A stretch of DNA of 64,000 bases from an uncultured Clostridia bacterium (lineage in GTDB: Bacteria > Bacillota > Clostridia > Christensenellales > Aristaeellaceae): the NCBI GenBank assembly GCA_947166385.1, contig CAMVEB010000008.1:1-64000 (forward strand), given 5' to 3'. A program made the position numbers and the translations under genes. The notes under the pieces were generated by a model. The model saw only the letters and a program-made list of their open reading frames with translations, did no database searches and was not told the DNA's origin. Positions within the stretch are counted from its first letter, which is position 1, and the number at the start of each line of letters is the position of its first letter. Shown in pieces: positions 47,948 to 56,093 of the stretch.

Positions 47948-48022
47948 CTCCCTCCGAATCGGATAGGATGTGCATGCAGGGGACAGATTCCCCTGACATC
48001 ACAGCGACCGGAGGGATATTTT

Positions 48023-48664
48023 ATGAGAAAGAATCTGACGGAAATGGTTTTCATCCTGGACAGGAGCGGCTCCATGGCCGGTCTGGAGGCGGATACCATC
48101 GGCGGCTTCAACGGGATGATCGAGCGGCAGAAAAAGGAGCCCGGAGAGGCACTGGTCTCCACGGTGCTGTTTTCGGATGAAAGCCATGTGATCCATGACC
48201 GGACGGACCTGCGGAAAATGGAGCCGCTGACGGACCGGCAGTACCGGGTCGGCGGATGTACGGCCCTGGTGGACGCGATGGGCGATGCCATTCACCATAT
48301 CGCCAACGTGCATAAATACGCCCGGGAAGAGGACCGTCCGGAGCATACGATCTTTGTCATCACGACGGACGGTATGGAAAACGCCAGCCGCCGCTACACG
48401 CTGGAAGAAGTCAGGAAGATGGTGGAAAAGGAGAAAAAGAAGTACGGCTGGGAATTCCTGTTCCTCGGGGCAAACATCGACGCGATCGAGACGGCCAGGC
48501 ACTACGGCATCGGCGCGGAGCGCGCTGTCCGTTTTCAAAACGACGCGCGGGGCCAGGCGCTGAACTACGCAGCGGTCAGCGCGGCGGTGGGCACGGTTCG
48601 GGCCAGCAGGGAACTGGCACCCTCCTGGAAAGCGGAGATCGAGGAGGATTATGCCAGCCGGTAA
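48023..48664 (+). CDS. TerY-like von Willebrand factor A domain protein
   Basis: 213 residues forming a single vWA domain. The metal-ion-dependent adhesion site is complete: DRSGS near residues 13-17, the Thr in GGCTALVD, and Asp in TTDGMEN. No signal peptide or membrane helix, so cytoplasmic. GGAGGG precedes the ATG; the frame is open upstream but the ATG starts the domain. The nearby macro-domain protein suggests a stress or conflict-type module; that is inference. Confidence 0.88.
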   Translation: MRKNLTEMVFILDRSGSMAGLEADTIGGFNGMIERQKKEPGEALVSTVLFSDESHVIHDRTDLRKMEPLTDRQYRVGGCTALVDAMGDAIHHIANVHKYAREEDRPEHTIFVITTDGMENASRRYTLEEVRKMVEKEKKKYGWEFLFLGANIDAIETARHYGIGAERAVRFQNDARGQALNYAAVSAAVGTVRASRELAPSWKAEIEEDYASR

Positions 48665-48684
48665 AAACATCAAATGATCCCGCG

Positions 48685-48710
48685 GGCGGCTTCGGCCGCC
48701 TTCCTTTTTT
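48685..48710 (+). terminator. Intrinsic terminator after the vWA gene
   Basis: GGCGGC TTCG GCCGCC tetraloop hairpin (48685-48700) followed by TTCCTTTTTT. The same GGCGGC-TTCG-GCCGCC core recurs at 53295. Confidence 0.85.
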
Positions 48711-48786
48711 GTTTCCTGTGTGATAAGATGAGAGTTGGGTTAGAATGACTGAATTGGGATTTCCGGCGCAAAAAGAGGTGCAGTAA

Positions 48787-49353
48787 ATGAATCTGACAAT
48801 GAATCTTTTCCTGACCTTTGCGAAGATCGGTCTGTTTACCTTTGGCGGCGGATATGCCATGATCCCGCTCATTGAGGACAACTGTGTCACCAGGAAGCAG
48901 TGGATCTCCCATGATGAGATGATGAACATTACTGTCATTTCGGAATCCACACCGGGGCCGATCGCGATCAACTGCGCCACCTATATCGGATATAAACAGA
49001 AAGGGATCGGTGGCGCTATTGCCGCAACCATCGGGATGGCGCTTCCTTCGTTCTGCATCATCTTTCTGATTTCCCTGTTCCTGGACCGTTTTCTGGAGAT
49101 CCGCTGGATCGCGAACGCGTTCAGGGGAATCAAACTGGCTGTAGGCATCCTGATCCTGGATGCCGCGATCCGGATGATCCGGAAAATGCCGAAAAAGCCA
49201 TTTTCAGTCGCCATCACAGCGTGCGCCTTTGCAGCGATGATGCTGATCAGCATCTTCTCGGTCCGCATCACTTCCATTACGCTGATGCTGATCGCGGCTC
49301 TGACCGGCCTGATCGTTTTCCAGATTGCCAAAGGGAAGGAAGGTGACGCCTGA
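48787..49353 (+). CDS. Chromate transporter, half-size subunit 1
   Basis: 188 residues, one CHR domain with about five or six membrane segments. Family motifs FGGGYAMIPLIE and ESTPGPIAINCATYIG. Short CHR proteins usually occur as adjacent pairs that work together. The stop shares bases with the ATG of the second subunit. Substrate may be chromate or another oxyanion. Confidence 0.92.
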   Translation: MNLTMNLFLTFAKIGLFTFGGGYAMIPLIEDNCVTRKQWISHDEMMNITVISESTPGPIAINCATYIGYKQKGIGGAIAATIGMALPSFCIIFLISLFLDRFLEIRWIANAFRGIKLAVGILILDAAIRMIRKMPKKPFSVAITACAFAAMMLISIFSVRITSITLMLIAALTGLIVFQIAKGKEGDA

Positions 49354-49919
49354 TGAACCTTCTGAATCTGCTGATCGGATTTCTGAAGGTCGGCCTGTTC
49401 GCCTTCGGCGGCGGATATGCCGCGGTGCCGCTGATCCGGGATGTTGTTCTGTCATACGGCTGGCTTGACCAGGATATGCTGACCAATATGATCGCGGTCA
49501 GCGAAAGCACCCCCGGTCCGATCATGATCAACCTGGCGACATATGTGGGAAGCACGCAAGGCGGTATCATCGGTGCGCTGATCGCGACACTGGCTGTGAT
49601 CCTGCCGTCTTTCATCATGATCCTGATTATCGTAGTGCTGGAGAAAAAGCTCCTGAAGAATCCATACATCCAGGCGGCTCTTTCCGGCGTCAAGCCCTGC
49701 GTCATCGGAATCATCGGAGCCACCGGCATGTATATGATCCTGCAGCATGTCTTTACAGCATTTCCCGGAGGAACGGCGGATGCAATCGCTCTGGCGGTTA
49801 CTGCCGTTCTTGCAGTGATCTATTTCGGTTCCAGGAAGATTACCAAAAAGGGAATCTCACCGGTTGCCCTGATCGGGATTGCGGCACTGGCAGGCGTGCT
49901 GGTTTATGGTATTCAATAA
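49353..49919 (+). CDS. Chromate transporter, half-size subunit 2
   Basis: 188 residues, CHR domain with FGGGYAAVPLIRDV and ESTPGPIMINLATYVG. Its ATG overlaps the first subunit's stop (TGATG) after AAGGAAGGTG. Equal length and shared motifs indicate an ancient duplication of the first subunit. Confidence 0.92.
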   Translation: MNLLNLLIGFLKVGLFAFGGGYAAVPLIRDVVLSYGWLDQDMLTNMIAVSESTPGPIMINLATYVGSTQGGIIGALIATLAVILPSFIMILIIVVLEKKLLKNPYIQAALSGVKPCVIGIIGATGMYMILQHVFTAFPGGTADAIALAVTAVLAVIYFGSRKITKKGISPVALIGIAALAGVLVYGIQ

Positions 49920-49994
49920 AGGTTGCAGGAAGAGTTTTCTATCGCTGAATACACGAATCAGAAAGACGACAGCATCATCAGGAGGGTGAAAGGA

Positions 49995-50303
49995 ATGTAC
50001 TGTGAAAAATGCAATCGCATCATTGAGGCGGATCGCTGCCCCGTTTGCAAAAGCAGAAAAATCAGGGAACCCGAAGCAAAAGATCCATGCTATCTGACGG
50101 AGCAGGATTATCTTTCGTCAGGAATCCTTGAGGATATGCTGAAGCAGAACAATATTCCGTATCTGAAGAAAGATGTCATGGGAGCCGGAATGGCAATCAA
50201 AGTCGGACCGATGCTGGAGAGAAGCAGATTTTACGTTCCGTTTGAACAGCTGAGCAGCGCAATGTCTATCCTGGACGATCTGTTCTCCGCAGCAGAGGAC
50301 TGA
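49995..50303 (+). CDS. Small zinc-ribbon protein with DUF2007-like tail
   Basis: 102 residues. N-terminal four-Cys zinc ribbon (CEKC and CPVC) and a C-terminal part (AGMAIKVGPMLERSRFYVP, then SAMSILDDL) resembling the DUF2007 signal-transducing domain. The frame opens at a TTG at 49923, but AGGAGGGTGAAAGGA before ATG 49995 fixes the start. Function unknown. Confidence 0.75.
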   Translation: MYCEKCNRIIEADRCPVCKSRKIREPEAKDPCYLTEQDYLSSGILEDMLKQNNIPYLKKDVMGAGMAIKVGPMLERSRFYVPFEQLSSAMSILDDLFSAAED

Positions 50304-50367
50304 TAAACCTTTTCAAACGGCATTTCAAAAACGTCCTGCCGCGCCATCGCGCAAATCTCCCTTTCTG

Positions 50368-51462
50368 TCAGTTGTGAAAGGTGTCTTTCTCAACCGCTTC
50401 GTAAAGATTACGATTCATTCGTTTCTCGAAATATCCTTTCAATTCCAGATTTTTCTTCCATTTACCCTGGTCATAATCCCCGTAGCGCCGTCTGACATCA
50501 GACATCCGTTCTATGATGTCCATCACACCTTCGGAGCCGGAAATGGCATCGCACAACTGGATCAGCAGATCATAGTCATCCGGGACAACTTCCTGCAGTT
50601 TTGCTCTGATCAGCTCCGTTTCCGCTTCCGTTGTATCAAAATTGCCGACATACCCGTCGATCTTCATCTCATTAAACGAGTGGGTCAGGCAGATTCTGGC
50701 CACATCCGGATAATCCAGCTGCATCATATAGGAATATCCGTCTGATACATGACCGAGATGCCGCTTACCGAACTTCCTGCCGATATCATGCAGCAGGCCA
50801 AGGACACAGGCTTTTTCAGGACAGAGACCGGAATAAAGCGCGATCTTTTCAGCGCAGTGGGCAGCCGTCCGGCTGTGATCACCCCATGGCCCCGGGTTGC
50901 ACAGCTCTGCCCCGGCCAGGATTTCCTTTGCTTCTTCGATGGACGGGTATCGTCCTTTGCCGGGATTCGCGATCCGGACAAAGAAATGGCTTTCATCCTG
51001 TCCGACAACGCGTCCACCGTTGTGAAGCATAACGCGGAGGGAAGCCGGATTGTCCAGGTTGACCCGCAGGTAGATTTCTTCCTCCGGAACGATATTTTCT
51101 GCGATCTGAAGGGTGAGCTTTAAACCCACAGTTCCATAGCCTTTTCCCCGCTCTTCTTTCCGGATGCTGTAACCGATATGCCCCGAGCCATTCCGAAGCG
51201 CTTCAGTCAGGTGATGCCGTATTCTGAATTCCCCAATCAGGCGATCCTCATCCCACAGATAATAATATGTTTCCGGAACAAACCAATCCGGCATGTTGAC
51301 CGGGTGCTCATAGGAGATCAGAGTCGGAAGCACTTTTTCAGCATACTCGTCAAAGGAGACGCCGTGATATGGATTTGTCAGCCCATTCTCATCCATGGGC
51401 AATGCCGCTGTGTATTTCCATTGGGCAACCACGTCCTGCACATTGATTTTTCGTAATTCCAT
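50368..51462 (-). CDS. GNAT acetyltransferase fused to an HD-domain phosphohydrolase
   Basis: 364 residues. The N-terminal half (about 1-170) is a GNAT domain with acetyl-CoA loop RKEERGKGYGTVGLKL. The C-terminal half (about 185-350) is an HD domain: H in GDHSRTAAHC, HD in LGLLHDIGRKFG, and a further H in LTHSFNE. HD domains of this sort hydrolyse nucleotides or related phosphates. The frame is continuous, with GGAGGAC upstream of the ATG. Single gene, convergent with 49995. Confidence 0.85.
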   Translation of the reverse strand: MELRKINVQDVVAQWKYTAALPMDENGLTNPYHGVSFDEYAEKVLPTLISYEHPVNMPDWFVPETYYYLWDEDRLIGEFRIRHHLTEALRNGSGHIGYSIRKEERGKGYGTVGLKLTLQIAENIVPEEEIYLRVNLDNPASLRVMLHNGGRVVGQDESHFFVRIANPGKGRYPSIEEAKEILAGAELCNPGPWGDHSRTAAHCAEKIALYSGLCPEKACVLGLLHDIGRKFGKRHLGHVSDGYSYMMQLDYPDVARICLTHSFNEMKIDGYVGNFDTTEAETELIRAKLQEVVPDDYDLLIQLCDAISGSEGVMDIIERMSDVRRRYGDYDQGKWKKNLELKGYFEKRMNRNLYEAVEKDTFHN

Positions 51463-51552
51463 ATTGTCCTCCCTGAATGAATCTGTTCATCCGTCACTTC
51501 CGGATTACCGGCATTCCCGTCACCAAGATAAATCTTACCACTTCATGTCAAA

Positions 51553-51582
51553 TAGACAAAAGATTTCCGGTCGTGGTAAAAT
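51553..51582 (+). promoter_or_regulatory. Promoter of the serine protease gene
   Basis: TAGACA (51553-51558), 18 bases, TAAAAT (51577-51582) with extended TGG before the -10. Nearly the same sequence recurs at 53344. Confidence 0.6.
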
Positions 51583-51721
51583 AACGAATGATTCAGAACG
51601 ATCGGAATCAGGCTGAAGATCCTGATCTCCGATCTGTTCAGGAAGCGGCTTCGATGGCGAAAACTGAGTTTGGAATTCAGCCGGATGGCAGCGGTCCTCC
51701 GGCGGAACAGGAGGTTTTGGG

Positions 51722-52609
51722 ATGGGATCACAGCGTATTCATTGTTATATGGCTGCCGTTGTCAGTATCATCATGGCATGTATGCTATTGTGTCCGATCA
51801 TGGCTTTGGGTGAAACAGCTTTTGTCGATAACGCGGATGCTATTGAGAAAGCGGCAGATTCTGTTTTTATGCTGGAAGTGTTTTCGTATAATAAGCAGCG
51901 TATTGCCGTCGGCAGCGGGTTTATTGCTTTCGATTCGTCGCTTCTGATCACAAATTATCATGTCATCGACGGCGGATCTTATGTTGTCGCCATCAGCGAT
52001 GATAAAGATCAGTTTCTTGTGTCGCAGCTTTGCTGTTATGACAAAGGGAAAGATATCGCTATTCTGAAATTTGATCAGACACCGAAAGCCGAACCGCTTC
52101 CTCTGGATACGGACGGTCAACTGAAAAGATCGCAGACAGTCGTTGCGATCGGCAGTCCGGCCGGTTTGAGAAATACCGTATCCATCGGGAATATCAGCGC
52201 TTTCTATACAAAAGAGGGGAAAGACTGGATCCAGTTTACCGCACCCATTTCATCCGGCAGCAGTGGCGGCGCATTACTGAATAATGAGGGTGAAGTCATC
52301 GGAATCACCACGGCGACATATGCTTCGGCGCAAAATGTCAACATGGCTGTGAAGATTGAAGAAGTCATTAAGCTGTATAACAATTGGGACAAAAAAACAA
52401 TCTCAAGGATCGGAAACATGAGGGGATATTCCTATCCGGTCACGGTGCAGTCAAAAGAACCTTCTGACGAAAATGTTGTCTGGGTTACCGCAAGCGGAAG
52501 TAAATATCATAACAATCCCAACTGCTCCAAAATGCGTTCACCGATCAAGCTGGATCTTTTAGAAGCTATTGAAAGAGGATATGAGCCTTGCGGGAAATGC
52601 TACAAATAA
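51722..52609 (+). CDS. Membrane-anchored or secreted trypsin-like (S1C) serine protease
   Basis: 295 residues. A hydrophobic N-terminus (about 8-30) serves as signal or anchor. The chymotrypsin-fold triad is visible: His in ITNYHVIDGG, Asp in KGKDIAILKFD and Ser in SSGSSGGALLN. No PDZ domain. The last 40 residues (YHNNPNCSKM to YEPCGKCYK) form a Cys/His metal-site module seen at the ends of several exported nucleases. Likely acts outside the membrane on peptides or misfolded protein. Confidence 0.87.
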   Translation: MGSQRIHCYMAAVVSIIMACMLLCPIMALGETAFVDNADAIEKAADSVFMLEVFSYNKQRIAVGSGFIAFDSSLLITNYHVIDGGSYVVAISDDKDQFLVSQLCCYDKGKDIAILKFDQTPKAEPLPLDTDGQLKRSQTVVAIGSPAGLRNTVSIGNISAFYTKEGKDWIQFTAPISSGSSGGALLNNEGEVIGITTATYASAQNVNMAVKIEEVIKLYNNWDKKTISRIGNMRGYSYPVTVQSKEPSDENVVWVTASGSKYHNNPNCSKMRSPIKLDLLEAIERGYEPCGKCYK

Positions 52610-52872
52610 TCCGCAAATACATTATCTTCCATGGCTCTGTTCAGGGGGTCGGATTTCGTTATCGTGCCCGTCATGCCGCCGGCCTGTACGGCTGTACAGG
52701 CTGGGTGCATAATGAATATGACGGCACGGTCACCATGGAGATCCAGGGAACGGAAGAAATGATCAATGCGGTTATCCGGGCGATCAACAGCGGCCGTTTT
52801 GTTGAGATCGAATCGATGGATGTGAAGATGATCCCTGTGGATCCGGAAGAACGGGCCTTCAGAACGGTATAA
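52588..52872 (+). CDS. acyP: Acylphosphatase
   Basis: 94 residues. Hydrolyses acyl phosphates. Catalytic Arg in GSVQGVGFRYRAR and Asn in GWVHNEYDG are in place. I take TTG 52588 because GAAAGAGGA lies 8 bases upstream, inside the protease gene; ATG 52597 is the alternative. It overlaps the protease gene by 22 bases in another frame. Confidence 0.9.
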   Translation: MREMLQIIRKYIIFHGSVQGVGFRYRARHAAGLYGCTGWVHNEYDGTVTMEIQGTEEMINAVIRAINSGRFVEIESMDVKMIPVDPEERAFRTV

Positions 52873-52940
52873 AAATCGCAGCAGCGTTCCTGGCGAACGC
52901 CGCTTCTTTGAAAAAGGGATGGGGGCGGGGGGCGGAACTT

Positions 52941-52952
52941 GCAAACGTTTGC
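52941..52952 (+). promoter_or_regulatory. Perfect LacI-type palindrome
   Basis: GCAAACGTTTGC is a perfect 12-base palindrome with central CG, matching the half-site (GCAAACG) of the operator at 32424. It lies in the 149-base gap between acyP and the small protein gene. No promoter is obvious next to it, so function is uncertain. Confidence 0.35.
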
Positions 52953-53021
52953 TGCCATCCTCTCCTCCTGCTGCGTATCAACAGATGAGAAACATGATGA
53001 ACGATGAAGGAGTATGTGATT

Positions 53022-53255
53022 ATGTACAGCAAAAACCTGAAGCCCGAAGAAATGAAAGAGACTGTCGGCGGCGCAGTTCTTGGCGGCAGCATTGCGTACG
53101 ATGAGAAGCACTGTGCAAAGAATAACAATGGTCCTCATGAAGATGTCAAAACAGGAACAGAGGATGAGGAACCCTTCTTCGTTTTATGGTCCAGGCACAG
53201 AAAGGAATACAGATGTATCCACTGTGGGAGAACTGTCTGGGAATATGAGGACTGA
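53022..53255 (+). CDS. Small protein with Gly-Gly leader-like start and Cys pairs
   Basis: 77 residues, not recognised. The start (KNLKPEEMKETVGGAVLGG) resembles the EL/EM-x-VGG leader of bacteriocin-type peptides. The rest is acidic and ends in CIHCGRTVWEY, half of a zinc-ribbon-like motif; one more Cys sits in EKHCAKN. ATG 53022 has AAGGAG 9 bases upstream; an ATG at 53004 is less likely. A terminator follows. No C39 peptidase, radical SAM or cyclase gene is adjacent. Confidence 0.55.
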   Translation: MYSKNLKPEEMKETVGGAVLGGSIAYDEKHCAKNNNGPHEDVKTGTEDEEPFFVLWSRHRKEYRCIHCGRTVWEYED

Positions 53256-53294
53256 TTCTGAAAGATGGGCGACAATTCCGGAAAGAACTCCACC

Positions 53295-53315
53295 GGCGGC
53301 TTCGGCCGCCTTTTT
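53295..53315 (+). terminator. Intrinsic terminator after the small protein
   Basis: GGCGGC TTCG GCCGCC followed by TTTTT. Confidence 0.85.
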
Positions 53316-53343
53316 CAGCGTTCAGAAACAGATACCTGAATGA

Positions 53344-53373
53344 TAGACAAAACTTTCATCCTCATGATAAAAT
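53344..53373 (+). promoter_or_regulatory. Promoter before the pyrophosphatase pseudogene
   Basis: TAGACA (53344-53349), 18 bases, TAAAAT (53368-53373), with TG before the -10. Same design as the promoter at 51553. Confidence 0.6.
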
Positions 53374-53442
53374 ATTGTATATGGGCGAAACCGGATCAGT
53401 AAAGCATTTGCGTGACAGCGAGAAAACGGAGGATGATCCATC

Positions 53443-54483
53443 ATGGAAAGGATTTGCAGGAAACTGATCGTTCTGCTGCTGGCAGGAACGATCTTCTCCT
53501 CTGCTATAGCAGACGGCAGCAAATATGTTCAGCTTCTTCAGAAAATTGACTATGGCAGCGAAGTCACTTTTGTGATCGGCCATAAAAGCCCTGATCCGGA
53601 TTCGATCGGATCGGCCATTGCGTTTGCAGAATTGCTGAACGCAAACGGTATCCAGGCTGTTCCAGCGGCTGCGGAAAGAATCGACAACGAATCCGCCTAT
53701 GCGTTGCAGGCCCTTGGCCTGGAGGCACCCCGGATTCTGGATGATGCCCGGGACAAGCAGTTTATTCTGGTGGATCACAGTTCCTATGCGCACGCGATCG
53801 ATGATATGGCTCAGGCACGGATTGTCGGCATTCTGGATCATCATGGAATGGGTGATGTCAAAAGCGCGGAAGTGATACCGGTTCTATCCATGCCTGTCGT
53901 GGCGACAGCGTCTCTGATCTGCCTGTGCTTCAGGAATGCGGAACGGAAATAACTTCCAATGCAGCCAGGGCAATGCTGATGGGAATTCTTTCCGTACACG
54001 GAACATGACATACAATGTGACAGACCTGGACAGGGAAACTTATGAGACACTGCTTCCGATTGCCGGAATTGAAGATACAGACGCACTGTATGAAGGTATG
54101 AGCAACGTCAAGATGAGCTACGACGGTATGACAACCGAAGAGATATTCAATTCAAAGTATAAGGAATCACAGCCGGGCCGTATCACTTTGGAATCGGGTT
54201 TGTCTATGCGTCATCTGAGACCATTGCGGAAGTATCCGCTGAAATGAAACAGTATATGCAGGAAATCTATTCGCAGAGCCACCAGGATTATCTGTTCTGC
54301 ATGGTATCAGACAGCGGCAGCACATGGCTGTCCTGGGTCGGAGACGGTGCGGAAGAACTGGTCCGCGAAAGCTATGAGGAATATGAAGGCGGCGAATACA
54401 TTATCTTCAGACCAGCTACAACCCGGAAATTGAAGATCGTACCCCCTCTGATGAAAGTACTGGAAAACAGGAAAGAGGAGTAA
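53443..54483 (+). pseudogene. Exported manganese-dependent inorganic pyrophosphatase, frameshifted
   Basis: The first 160 codons encode a signal-like N-terminus (LIVLLLAGTIFSS) and a DHH domain: GHKSPDPDSIGSAIA, LVDHSS and ILDHHGMG, as in Mn-dependent family II pyrophosphatases. Similarity then hops frames: near 53928 into a frame reading ECGTEITSNAARAMLMGIL, near 54000 into YNVTDLDRETYETLLPIAGI, and near 54170 into GIGFVYASSETIAEVSAEM, continuing to 54483. At least three frameshifts in about 300 bases indicate a decayed gene, unless the assembly has errors there. Family II enzymes are normally cytoplasmic, so the signal peptide is odd. Confidence 0.8.
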
Positions 54484-54574
54484 GGGGCGGGCAGTTCGGA
54501 TTCAGTGCCAATGAAGCACAGCGGCTGCGGCTGTTCCACAGGGTTGAAAACGGAATGATTCAGGAGGTTAATTC

Positions 54575-55129
54575 ATGCAGAAAACGATAAAATCGATGGA
54601 AACAAAATACCTTCAGCCATCGCTGGAAATGATCGAGGATGTGTTCACCAAATGGGACAGCCCAGAAGAAGGGAAAGTGGTTCGTTCTCTTGTGGAGGAG
54701 ATCCGGTCGAAGAAGTATTACCTTCCGGAACTGGAACTGATTATGGTGAATGAGGATGATCTGATCCTCGGTTACGCGATGTTCTCCCGGTTTCATATCG
54801 AGGGACGATATGAAGACGAACTGCTGATACTGACCCCGGTTGCGGTCCGGACGGAGTATCAGCGGCAGCATATCTCAAAGGAATTGATTGAATACGGCTT
54901 TGACCGGGCCACTGCTCTTGGGTATAAAGCCGTGCTGGTGGAAGGAAATCCGAAGAATTACAATCCGAGAGGATTTGTGACTTCAGCCGATTATGGAATC
55001 GTCGCCGGGCCGGATATCCATCTTCCGCATGTTTCCTGCCTGATGATTAAAGAGTTAGTCAAAGGCGCTCTGGATCACATTCACGGTGAAGTTGATTATT
55101 CGTTTTACAGTGCATTACACGAGGAGTAA
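54575..55129 (+). CDS. GNAT family N-acetyltransferase
   Basis: 184 residues. GNAT fold with ELLILTPVAVRTEYQRQHISKELIEYG as the acetyl-CoA loop region and GYKAVLVEGNPKNYNPRGF near the end, as in YhbS-like enzymes. The Q/R-x-x-G/H-I loop has His where Gly is usual. CAGGAGGTT precedes the ATG. Substrate unknown. Confidence 0.87.
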   Translation: MQKTIKSMETKYLQPSLEMIEDVFTKWDSPEEGKVVRSLVEEIRSKKYYLPELELIMVNEDDLILGYAMFSRFHIEGRYEDELLILTPVAVRTEYQRQHISKELIEYGFDRATALGYKAVLVEGNPKNYNPRGFVTSADYGIVAGPDIHLPHVSCLMIKELVKGALDHIHGEVDYSFYSALHEE

Positions 55130-55266
55130 CAGGAAACGTTCAGTCTGATCATTGGGGAGGATGCACCAGGATGGAGAAGAGAAAGCGATCCGAAGCACTT
55201 TCGTGACCGGAGAGAACCCGGCGGATCCTGCGCAGAAGAACAGACGGCGGAAGGAGATCCAGAATC

Positions 55267-56067
55267 ATGGATGCATTTGTTGATCAAAGGGATTATGCCT
55301 TGCTGGATCAGGACCGGTATACCTTTTTTGTACTTCGCCGGATCATCGGAGGCAGCTGCCGCTTACTCCTGTCGGATCATGAAAACCTGATTGTCTGTTA
55401 TACAGGAGAACCATATCCGGTATGGATCTGGACTGCCGATGGCGCACCTGCGGAAATCCTGGAGAAGGCATACCGATTGGCAGCAGAAAACGGTTTTCTG
55501 GAAAAAGGCCAGCGCTTCAATATTAAATATGATCTTGCGGAATATATGATTCACAGATCAGAAGAAGACGGAAAAGGCCTGTCTGTGTCTACCAATATGT
55601 TTGCATATGACTGTCCGGCGCCTGTTGAACCATCCATAAAAGCTGATGGCAGCCTTCATCGCTGCACCGGCGAAGACCTTGATGTACTGATAGAATTCCT
55701 GGATACGTTCCATCAGGAAATCGGGATTGACCGGAAAGATGCTGCCAGCTATCGCACAGATGCACAGGCTTATATCGACAGTGGGAACATGTATCTGTGG
55801 AAGAATAAAGAGGGTATTCCTGTTGCCAGCTGCAAATATGCCCCGAACGGAACAATCGCTTCAATCAACCTGGTCTTTACGCGGAAAGCATATCGGAGGA
55901 AGCATTACGCGGAAAACCTTGTGTATCAGGTAACCACAATCGTGAAAGAAGCCGGTTTCATTCCGATGCTGTATACAGATGCGGATTATGCGGCTTCCAA
56001 TACCTGCTATGAGAAGATCGGATATATCCTGCGCGGAAAGCTGTGCACCGTCACAGTGGACAGGTAA
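55267..56067 (+). CDS. GNAT family N-acetyltransferase, two-domain
   Basis: 266 residues. The C-terminal half (about 125-266) is a GNAT domain with INLVFTRKAYRRKHYAENLVYQ; the N-terminal 120 residues are a second, degenerate domain. GGAAGGAG precedes the ATG. The methyltransferase gene starts 27 bases after its stop. Substrate unknown. Confidence 0.82.
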   Translation: MDAFVDQRDYALLDQDRYTFFVLRRIIGGSCRLLLSDHENLIVCYTGEPYPVWIWTADGAPAEILEKAYRLAAENGFLEKGQRFNIKYDLAEYMIHRSEEDGKGLSVSTNMFAYDCPAPVEPSIKADGSLHRCTGEDLDVLIEFLDTFHQEIGIDRKDAASYRTDAQAYIDSGNMYLWKNKEGIPVASCKYAPNGTIASINLVFTRKAYRRKHYAENLVYQVTTIVKEAGFIPMLYTDADYAASNTCYEKIGYILRGKLCTVTVDR

Positions 56068-56093
56068 CAAAACGATGGGAGATGGATCAGCAA

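Noticed and set aside
53936-54483. Two separate small proteins (frames at 53936 and 54244)
   Set aside because: Both continue the pyrophosphatase sequence after frame changes and have no convincing starts of their own.
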